From assembly GCA_964485405.1 (NCBI GenBank), contig CAZAJG010000020.1, forward strand, positions 1 through 64,000: DNA of 64,000 nucleotides, written 5' to 3'. Within the stretch, counting starts at the first letter, position 1. Every line of letters starts with the position of its first letter. The DNA is from CAKZNE01 sp964485405. GTDB taxonomy: Bacteria; Bacteroidota; Bacteroidia; Flavobacteriales; Schleiferiaceae. The position numbers and the translations under genes were made by a program. Below the pieces are notes generated by a model. It saw only the letters and a list, made by a program, of their open reading frames with translations. It had not been told where the DNA came from and ran no database searches. This document shows, one piece after another, positions 17,603 to 23,357 of the stretch.

Positions 17603-18047
17603 GAGGAATTCGCATTTTTCTGATTTTAGGCAATGGGCCTTGGCAATAAATCTGATGACAACTGGCACAGCTCATTACCATATCGTTGTAAGCTACTTTA
17701 GCTGCTTGTTCGTCTTGCGCAGCTGCCAGTACCTCCATACGTTTTAAATACTCTTCTGCTAAGGATTTGAATGTAGCGGTAAGCTTTTCTGGTTCTGTAG
17801 CCCTTGCTGTATGAATGGTGTAAAAGTCCTCCGGAAAGCTTTCCGGTATTTTACCTTCCATAATCTCCTTTCGGATTTCAAGATTGTCGGCATACATTTT
17901 ACGCATCAATAGAGCCAACTCAGAGTCTTCATACATTTCGTATTTCTTAGGCTCTGTTTTTACTTCTTCCGCTTGAGGCTCTTCTTTACAGGAAATAAAA
18001 AAGGATGCCCCTAAGAGGCATCCCGTTACAATTATCTTTTTAATCAT
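17592..18047 (-). CDS. Lipoprotein with a single cytochrome c motif
   Basis: A 151-aa protein with a lipoprotein signal (MIKKIIVTGCLLGASFFISC, lipobox Cys at residue 20) and one CxxCH heme-binding motif, CASCH, near residue 130. This is the arrangement of small membrane-anchored mono-heme c-type cytochromes. The segment between is helical and charged. A Met is available downstream of the motif (KMR) as a possible distal ligand, but this is not certain. It starts 6 nt after the DUF4920 lipoprotein stop and overlaps mnmD, so the four minus-strand genes are likely cotranscribed. Confidence 0.82.
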   Translation of the reverse strand: MIKKIIVTGCLLGASFFISCKEEPQAEEVKTEPKKYEMYEDSELALLMRKMYADNLEIRKEIMEGKIPESFPEDFYTIHTARATEPEKLTATFKSLAEEYLKRMEVLAAAQDEQAAKVAYNDMVMSCASCHQIYCQGPLPKIRKMRIPLEE

Positions 18048-18052
18048 ACTGA

Positions 18053-18559
18053 TTACTCTTCAATAACTACACCAGTTGCTACATAAGTAAGTGTAACTTC
18101 GGGTTCTGTTATTTTTTCAATTTCAGAGGCCTCTTTTCCAGCATCTTCCGCAAGGTGTCTTAAATAGTCTACATCTAAGGTGTCTAACTTAGCGTAACCT
18201 TCAATCGTAGCTGTTTCCCCATTTAAGTTGGTAGGAACAAAAAAGCCGTAATCTTTAAAAGTTACATGCATTTCTTTATCGTTGCCTAAATCCATTTTCA
18301 TCCAGCATCCTTTTACTTTGCAAGAGCTGTTTACGGTTCCCGTTACTTTTACATCCATAGAGTCTGTATCTGTAAACATGGCAAAAAGCTTTCCGCTTTC
18401 AGTGGCTCCATCTGTAGAAGAGATTGTATCTCCATAATACTGATAACTAGAAGCTACCTCTACATTTTCAGATTCTATTTTTACCTCCGCTTCGTTTGTA
18501 GTATTATTGCAAGCGCTAAGCAGAGCAATGCCCATTAATAAAAAAGCTGTTTTTTTCAT
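18053..18559 (-). CDS. DUF4920-like lipoprotein
   Basis: A 168-aa lipoprotein (lipobox LLSAC near residue 16). The mature part matches the DUF4920 pattern: a beta-rich domain with the segment VTGTVNSSCKVKGCWMKMDL and a later strand HVTFKDYGFFVPTNLNGETA. The paired cysteines (SSC-x3-GC) are a hallmark and could bind metal or form a disulfide; function is unknown. It is first in the cluster with the cytochrome c lipoprotein, 5 nt apart. A -7-like element lies just upstream. Confidence 0.82.
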   Translation of the reverse strand: MKKTAFLLMGIALLSACNNTTNEAEVKIESENVEVASSYQYYGDTISSTDGATESGKLFAMFTDTDSMDVKVTGTVNSSCKVKGCWMKMDLGNDKEMHVTFKDYGFFVPTNLNGETATIEGYAKLDTLDVDYLRHLAEDAGKEASEIEKITEPEVTLTYVATGVVIEE

Positions 18560-18581
18560 TTAGTTTCTGTGATTTAAGCTT

Positions 18582-18589
18582 CAAATATA
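18582..18589 (-). promoter_or_regulatory. Predicted -7 element for the DUF4920/cytochrome/mnmD operon
   Basis: TATATTTG on the minus strand. The predicted start is near 18576, giving a leader of about 17 nt. No matching -33 TTTG is seen. Confidence 0.4.
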
Positions 18590-18636
18590 CAAATCTTGCA
18601 TTGCTTTTTGGTTAGTTCACTCTGACAACTAAGACT

Positions 18637-19683
18637 ATGAAAATTACCAAAGCAGAAAAATCCAAATTGGATCAGGTAGACTTTGATAAACTCGTTTTCG
18701 GAACCACGTTTACAGACCATATGTTGGTCTGTCATTTTCGGAATGGAGCGTGGGAAGAACCTGAGATTAAGCCTTATGGCCCTATGTCCTTTACACCTGC
18801 TCTTCATACATTACATTACGGTCAAGCTCTTTTTGAAGGTCAGAAAGCGTATTATATGAGCAATGGCGACATTGGGATATTTAGACCAGAGATGAATGCA
18901 AAAAGGTTAAATCACTCTGCCAAGCGGATGTTGATGCCAGAATATCCGGAAGAATGGTTTGTAGATGGACTTAAAACGCTTGTAGAACTCGATAAGGATT
19001 GGGTTCCAAAAAAAGAAGGCCATTCTTTGTATTTACGACCATTTATGTTCGGTAGTTCTGAGTTTGTTGCAGCTCGCCCTTCTGAGGAATTCATTTTTTG
19101 CGTTGTAATGAGTCCGGTTGGGCCATATTACGCGGGAGATGTAAGAGTAAAAGTGGAAGAAACTTTTACTCGTAGCGCTTCCGGTGGAGTTGGATCCACA
19201 AAATGTGCCGGTAATTACGGAGGAGCATTTTACGCTACAGAGCAAGCTAAGAAAGAAGGTTACACACAGATTATCTGGACAGATCATAAAAATCATGAGT
19301 TAATTGAGGAGTCTGGAACTATGAATATTGGTTTTGTTGTGGATGACACCTTTATTACGCCACCATTAAGCGATCGGATTTTAGCCGGTATTACACGCGA
19401 TAGTATACTTACGATGCTTCGAGATAATGGCTTATTAAAAGTGGAAGAACGCCCTGTGAGTGTAGAAGAAATTATTTATGCAGCAGAAGAAGGTCGATTA
19501 AAGGAGGCCTTTGGTATGGGAACCGCAGCTGTAGTAAGTCCGATCTCATCAATAGGATACAGAGGTACAGATTACGAAATAGGCACACCTGAGAATGGTT
19601 ATGCCACAAAAATTAAGAAAGATTTAACCGCTTTACGAATGGGCGATGCGGAAGATAAACATCACTGGATGCAGGTGATATAG
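18637..19683 (+). CDS. ilvE: Branched-chain amino acid aminotransferase
   Basis: PLP enzyme interconverting Leu/Ile/Val with their 2-oxo acids using 2-oxoglutarate/Glu. At 348 aa it matches the larger class IV group like mammalian BCAT. The PLP-binding lysine is K189 in the STKCAGNYGG segment. Other signatures are HYGQALFEGQKAY near residue 66, LYLRPFMFGS, ESGTMNIGFV and GITRDSI in the C-terminal half. It is transcribed alone, divergent from the DUF4920 operon, and followed by a terminator. Confidence 0.95.
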   Translation: MKITKAEKSKLDQVDFDKLVFGTTFTDHMLVCHFRNGAWEEPEIKPYGPMSFTPALHTLHYGQALFEGQKAYYMSNGDIGIFRPEMNAKRLNHSAKRMLMPEYPEEWFVDGLKTLVELDKDWVPKKEGHSLYLRPFMFGSSEFVAARPSEEFIFCVVMSPVGPYYAGDVRVKVEETFTRSASGGVGSTKCAGNYGGAFYATEQAKKEGYTQIIWTDHKNHELIEESGTMNIGFVVDDTFITPPLSDRILAGITRDSILTMLRDNGLLKVEERPVSVEEIIYAAEEGRLKEAFGMGTAAVVSPISSIGYRGTDYEIGTPENGYATKIKKDLTALRMGDAEDKHHWMQVI

Positions 19684-19693
19684 GCATATTTTT

Positions 19694-19727
19694 AAAGGAG
19701 CCCCAAATACAAATGGGGCTTTCTTTT
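19694..19727 (+). terminator. Terminator after ilvE
   Basis: Stem AGCCCC (19699-19704) with GGGGCT (19715-19720), extended by weak AAAG/CTTTC pairing, then a T-rich stretch TTCTTTT. Confidence 0.75.
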
Positions 19728-19735
19728 GAATTAAC

Positions 19736-19755
19736 ATGTAAAGTTTGTTTTACAT
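19736..19755. promoter_or_regulatory. Perfect dyad upstream of the membrane protein/HTH pair (candidate operator)
   Basis: ATGTAAA (19736-19742) and TTTACAT (19749-19755), a perfect 7-nt inverted repeat with a 6-nt spacer, 52 nt upstream of the first gene. A -7-like TACATTCG follows at 19772-19779. An autoregulatory operator for the small HTH protein of this unit is an inference. Confidence 0.5.
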
Positions 19756-19807
19756 TTAGTAAAATTTATCATACATTCGTTGCGTTGATATTCTAAATCT
19801 TATCAAA

Positions 19808-20299
19808 ATGAAAACACGTTTTTTATTATCACCGAAGTACAAGAAGTTTGGCTGGATAATATTTATTCCCTTTGCCATTTTAGGTACCATAGCTATGTTC
19901 AACGATTATGAAGTAGGTTGGTTAGACGCTACCGTTCCTGCCTTTTTAAATAAGAACCTTACCCTATTTTCAAATGGTGAATCCAATGCAGGAGTACAAC
20001 TGTTTGCTCTTGTAGATAATAACCTCACCAATGAGGTACTCGGCATATTCACTTTAATTGGCTGTGTGCTTTTAACCTTTAGTAAGGAAAAAGAGGAGGA
20101 TGAGTTTATTGCTCGTCTAAGATTGGAATCCCTTTTATGGGCTGTATTTGTAAACAGTATACTCTTATTTCTGGCTCTGATTCTTTTTTACGACTTCAAT
20201 TTCTTTTACGTTATGGTTTTTAATCTGTATTCTGTGTTTATCCTATTCAGTGTTCACTTTCATTGGAGTTTGCTCAGAATAAAAAAGGAGATGGAATGA
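19808..20299 (+). CDS. Small integral membrane protein paired with an HTH regulator
   Basis: A 163-aa protein with about four transmembrane segments: residues 12-32 (IIFIPFAILGTIAMF), about 77-92 (IFTLIGCVLLTF), about 113-133 and 135-155. The loop between TM2 and TM3 is charged (SKEKEEDEFIARLRLE). I do not recognise the family. The stop codon overlaps the start of the HTH gene by 4 nt (ATGA), so the two proteins are made together. This resembles the many two-gene units where a tiny Xre-type regulator accompanies a membrane protein of unknown role. Confidence 0.75.
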   Translation: MKTRFLLSPKYKKFGWIIFIPFAILGTIAMFNDYEVGWLDATVPAFLNKNLTLFSNGESNAGVQLFALVDNNLTNEVLGIFTLIGCVLLTFSKEKEEDEFIARLRLESLLWAVFVNSILLFLALILFYDFNFFYVMVFNLYSVFILFSVHFHWSLLRIKKEME

Positions 20300-20496
20300 G
20301 GAATACATTGAAAGTGCAGCGTGCCAAAAAAAACATCACCCAGCAAAAGCTAGCAGAACTTATAGGAGTAAGTAGGCAAACCATTAATGCGATGGAGTTG
20401 GGTAAATACGTTCCCTCTACCGTATTGGCTTTAAAGCTCGCTCAGGTTTTTGAAGAAAAAGTAGAAGATATTTTTGAACTGGAAGATGGAGAATAA
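20296..20496 (+). CDS. Small Xre/Cro-type HTH regulator (YozG-like)
   Basis: A 66-aa DNA-binding protein consisting of one HTH_3 domain. It contains QQKLAELIGVSRQTINAMEL, the helix-turn-helix core, followed by GKYVPSTVLALKLAQVF and an acidic tail. The family usually binds short palindromes near its own promoter. The ATG at 20296 overlaps the preceding stop (ATGA) and gives the standard length. A longer in-frame reading would start inside the previous gene and was rejected. It is followed by a bidirectional terminator. Confidence 0.9.
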   Translation: MRNTLKVQRAKKNITQQKLAELIGVSRQTINAMELGKYVPSTVLALKLAQVFEEKVEDIFELEDGE

Positions 20497-20500
20497 AAAA

Positions 20501-20526
20501 AGCCCCGCTATAGGCGGGGCCTTTTT
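20501..20526. terminator. Bidirectional terminator between the HTH gene and metK
   Basis: Stem GCCCCGC (20502-20508) with GCGGGGC (20514-20520) and a 5-nt loop. It has A-tract and T-tract flanks, so it can stop both convergent transcripts. Confidence 0.88.
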
Positions 20527-20546
20527 ATTTATATCTGTTCTTCTCA

Positions 20547-21800
20547 CTAAAGAGAGAAAGCTTCTTTTACTTGATCAACATGATCTAATTTTTCCCAGGT
20601 AAACAATTCTACATCCATAGAAATCTCTTCACCGTTGCTGCTTCTAAAGGTTTTATTCACTGTTTTAGTCTCTCTTCCCATGTGTCCATAAGCTGCAGAT
20701 TCAGAATACATAGGGTTTCTAAGCTTTAAGCGTTGCTCAATCAAACCTGGACGCATATCAAAAATAGCTTTGATTTTTTCTGCAATCTCACCATCCGTCA
20801 TATTCACTTTAGCACTTCCGTAAGTATCTACAAAAATACCCATCGGTTCAACTACGCCAATGGCATAAGATACCTGTACTAACATTTGATCCGCTACACC
20901 AGCTGCCACCATGTTTTTAGCAATATGGCGAGTAGCATAGGCTGCAGATCTATCTACTTTACTTGGGTCTTTTCCAGAAAATGCGCCACCTCCGTGCGCT
21001 CCTTTACCTCCGTAAGTATCAACTATTATTTTACGTCCGGTTAAACCTGCATCACCATGAGGACCACCAATAACAAATTTACCGGTTGGGTTAATATGGT
21101 ATTTAATGGTGCCATCGAAAAGCTTTTGCAATTCTGGTTTTAACTTCGCTTTTACTCTAGGAATAAGCAGGTTCTTAATATCAGACTCAATCTTACCAGC
21201 CATAGTGGCGTCATCTCCAAAATCATCGTGCTGAGTAGAAACTACAATATCTGTAATCTTTTCAGGTACATGCTCGTCTGAGTATTGAATGGTAACTTGA
21301 GACTTGGCATCTGGACGTAAATAAGGAATATCTCTTCCCTCTCTACGCATAGCGGCTAATTCAATTAAGATTTTATGGCTTAAATCCAGTGCCAAAGGCA
21401 TGTAGTTATCCGTTTCATTGGTGGCGTAGCCAAACATCATTCCTTGGTCTCCCGCACCTTGTTCCTCTGGGTTCCCTCTATCTACTCCTCTATTAATATC
21501 TGGAGATTGCTCATGTAAAGCGGATAAAATACCACAACTATCAGCGTCAAACATATATTCACTCTTATCGTAACCAATTTTTTTGATTACATCTCGCGCC
21601 ACTGTTTGCACATCAACATAAGCTTGTGATTTAATTTCCCCCGCCAAAACTACTTGTCCGGTAGTTACTAAAGTTTCACATGCTACTTTAGAGTCTTTGT
21701 CAAAAGCCAAAAAATTGTCGATGATCGCATCCGAAATTTGATCCGAAATTTTATCTGGATGTCCCTCAGAAACAGATTCTGAGGTAAATAAATAAGCCAT
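20547..21800 (-). CDS. metK: S-adenosylmethionine synthetase
   Basis: Makes SAM from methionine and ATP. At 417 aa it has the complete family pattern: TSESVSEGHPDKISDQISDA at residues 6-25, the GAGDQGMMFGYA signature (about 115-126), and GGGAFSGKDPSKVDRSAAY (about 270-290). The subfamily is slightly longer than the 384-aa E. coli enzyme, as in other Bacteroidota. It is divergent from the metH-metF unit. Its 5' leader (about 113 nt) starts with a SAM-II-like aptamer, so feedback by its own product is likely. It converges with the HTH gene across a shared terminator. Confidence 0.97.
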   Translation of the reverse strand: MAYLFTSESVSEGHPDKISDQISDAIIDNFLAFDKDSKVACETLVTTGQVVLAGEIKSQAYVDVQTVARDVIKKIGYDKSEYMFDADSCGILSALHEQSPDINRGVDRGNPEEQGAGDQGMMFGYATNETDNYMPLALDLSHKILIELAAMRREGRDIPYLRPDAKSQVTIQYSDEHVPEKITDIVVSTQHDDFGDDATMAGKIESDIKNLLIPRVKAKLKPELQKLFDGTIKYHINPTGKFVIGGPHGDAGLTGRKIIVDTYGGKGAHGGGAFSGKDPSKVDRSAAYATRHIAKNMVAAGVADQMLVQVSYAIGVVEPMGIFVDTYGSAKVNMTDGEIAEKIKAIFDMRPGLIEQRLKLRNPMYSESAAYGHMGRETKTVNKTFRSSNGEEISMDVELFTWEKLDHVDQVKEAFSL

Positions 21801-21860
21801 ATTACTTGTTTGTTATAACCTTCAAATGTTAGCAGAAATATGACCAGATTGCGGTAAAGA

Positions 21861-21913
21861 ATGCTGCTTTAGCATTTTTTAAAGTGGTTGCAATCAGTCA
21901 AATTATTCCACAG
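21861..21913 (-). ncRNA. Candidate SAM-II riboswitch in the metK leader
   Basis: Read on the minus strand: P1 5' strand GTGG (21911-21908), a loop with TAATTTGACTGATTGCAA, P1 3' strand CCAC (21887-21884), an A/T-rich L3 (TTTAAAAAAT), the hallmark GCTAAAGC (21873-21866), and CAG (21866-21864), which can pair with CTG (21897-21895) in the loop to form the H-type pseudoknot P2. Order, loop sequences (ATTTG, TTGCA) and GCTAAA match the SAM-II consensus as I recall it. P1 is only 4 bp. The predicted transcription start falls at its first bases. Confidence 0.75.
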
Positions 21914-21919
21914 AATTGG

Positions 21920-21927
21920 CAAATGTA
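21920..21927 (-). promoter_or_regulatory. Predicted metK -7 promoter element
   Basis: TACATTTG on the minus strand. No clear TTTG lies 19 nt upstream. The start would fall at about 21911-21914, directly at the 5' edge of the SAM-II-like aptamer. Confidence 0.6.
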
Positions 21928-22093
21928 AAATAAAATACGACTCTACTTTAACCCACTTGCTAAAAGCTTTAGTAAATGAACATGGTTTAGCTCTTAATGG
22001 TATGTAGATGTATTATGAATAGCTGATTTAAAGTCCTTTGGGAAAAGTTAAACTATAAATCATCTATTTCTATTAGCGAATAGTAAGTTAAAT
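21928..22093. other. Central spacer between divergent metK and metH promoters
   Basis: AT-rich, with no open reading frame worth calling and no recognisable RNA or repeat. It probably holds upstream promoter sequence for both directions. Confidence 0.5.
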
Positions 22094-22124
22094 TTTGAAG
22101 ATTAAAAAAAATGGACTTTATTTG
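22094..22124 (+). promoter_or_regulatory. Predicted promoter of the metH1-metH2-metF operon
   Basis: TTTG at 22094-22097, 19-nt spacer, TTTATTTG at 22117-22124 (one mismatch to TAnnTTTG). The start is expected near 22130, the first base of the SAM-I aptamer. Confidence 0.6.
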
Positions 22125-22129
22125 TTTCA

Positions 22130-22243
22130 ACTTATAAAGAAAGACTGAGGGAATGGGCCCGATGACGTCTTAGCAACCCCGACAGGCTGGGTGCTACTTC
22201 CCACTTTGTTTAGTTTCACTAAACAAAGAAAGATGAGGTAAGT
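22130..22243 (+). ncRNA. SAM-I (S-box) riboswitch
   Basis: The canonical S-box is present: CTTATAAAGA (22131-22140) as the P1 5' strand and junction; P2 with AGAC/GTCT (22142-22145 with 22167-22170) around a kink-turn (TGAGGG ... CCCGATGA); the invariant GCAACC; P3 with CCC/GGG and GTGCTA; a perfect 11-bp P4 hairpin (22204-22214 with 22218-22228); and AAAGATGAG closing P1 (22233-22237 with 22131-22135). It lies 64 nt upstream of metH1. No intrinsic terminator follows, which points to translational control. Confidence 0.93.
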
Positions 22244-22285
22244 CAATGGTACTTTATTCTCCCCTTAATCAGGCTTTCGTATAAG

Positions 22286-22307
22286 TTTTAACCTAAAAGA
22301 GTTAAAA
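22286..22307 (+). promoter_or_regulatory. Hairpin abutting the metH1 start codon (possible riboswitch output)
   Basis: TTTTAAC (22286-22292) can pair with GTTAAAA (22301-22307), whose last base is the A of the start codon. The 7-bp helix would occlude the initiation region, so it is a candidate expression platform for the upstream SAM-I aptamer. Confidence 0.45.
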
Positions 22308-23323
22308 TGAATAACTATTCTATTACAGAAGAGGCGAGAAAGCGGATATTGGTTTTAGACGGTGCTATGGGCACCATGATTCAGGAACACAAACTTCAGG
22401 AGGAAGACTATAGAGGTGACCGCTTTAAAGATTTTCATGTAGACCTTAAAGGGAATAACGATCTACTTAGTTTAACCCAGCCACATATTATAAAAGAGAT
22501 TCATGCTAAGTATCTAGAGGCAGGAGCAGATATTGTTGAAACCAATACATTCAACTCCAATGCTGTTTCTATGGCGGATTATGAGATGGAGGAATACGTT
22601 TATGAGATTAACCATGAAGCCGCCAAACTGGCTAAGGAGGTATGTGAAGAAATTACACGGAAAAACCCAGCTAAACCAAGATTTGTAGCGGGTTCTATAG
22701 GACCAACTACTAAAACTGCGAGTTTATCTCCAGATGTAAATAACCCAGGCTATAGAGCTATTGATTTTGATACATTAATGCATTGCTACAAGGAGCAAAC
22801 AGAAGCTTTAATGGATGGAGGCGCAGATCTTTTATTGGTAGAGACTGTATTTGATACATTAAATGCGAAAGCAGCGCTCTTTGCTATTATGGAAGTATTT
22901 GAGGAAAGAGGAAAAGAATTACCCATAATGGTTTCAGGAACCATAACCGATGCAAGCGGGAGAACACTCTCCGGACAAACAGCAGAAGCCTTTTTAGTTA
23001 GTATTTCTCATGCTCCTTTATTTTCTGTGGGTTTGAATTGCGCTTTAGGAGCAGATCAATTAAGACCATACGTTCAAACGATAGCCAGAAATACGGATTT
23101 TCATGTTAGCGCGCATCCCAATGCAGGTTTGCCCAATGCTTTTGGGGAGTATGACCAAACAGCTGAAGAGATGGAAAGTTTAATTAAGGAATATTTGGAT
23201 TTGAACTTGGTGAATGTAATAGGAGGGTGTTGTGGTACCACACCCAAGCATATTAAATCCATTGCAGATTTAGCGGCCAAGTACGAGCCCAGAAAGATTA
23301 ACTCAACGAAAGAGGTTGTTTAG
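22307..23323 (+). CDS. metH: Methionine synthase, homocysteine-binding subunit (N-terminal part of MetH)
   Basis: A 338-aa homocysteine S-methyltransferase domain, the first module of B12-dependent methionine synthase. The zinc ligands are Cys245 (GLNCALG), Cys308 and Cys309 (GGCCGTTP), close to 247/310/311 of E. coli MetH. The LDGAMGTMIQ start is typical. The remaining modules are encoded by the next gene, 34 nt downstream. Separation into two proteins is the usual form in Flavobacteriales and other Bacteroidota, so this is not a frameshift. It is the first gene behind the SAM-I riboswitch. Confidence 0.94.
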   Translation: MNNYSITEEARKRILVLDGAMGTMIQEHKLQEEDYRGDRFKDFHVDLKGNNDLLSLTQPHIIKEIHAKYLEAGADIVETNTFNSNAVSMADYEMEEYVYEINHEAAKLAKEVCEEITRKNPAKPRFVAGSIGPTTKTASLSPDVNNPGYRAIDFDTLMHCYKEQTEALMDGGADLLLVETVFDTLNAKAALFAIMEVFEERGKELPIMVSGTITDASGRTLSGQTAEAFLVSISHAPLFSVGLNCALGADQLRPYVQTIARNTDFHVSAHPNAGLPNAFGEYDQTAEEMESLIKEYLDLNLVNVIGGCCGTTPKHIKSIADLAAKYEPRKINSTKEVV

Positions 23324-23357
23324 ATTTTTAGTTTAACAAGCATTGAACAATTTCGAT

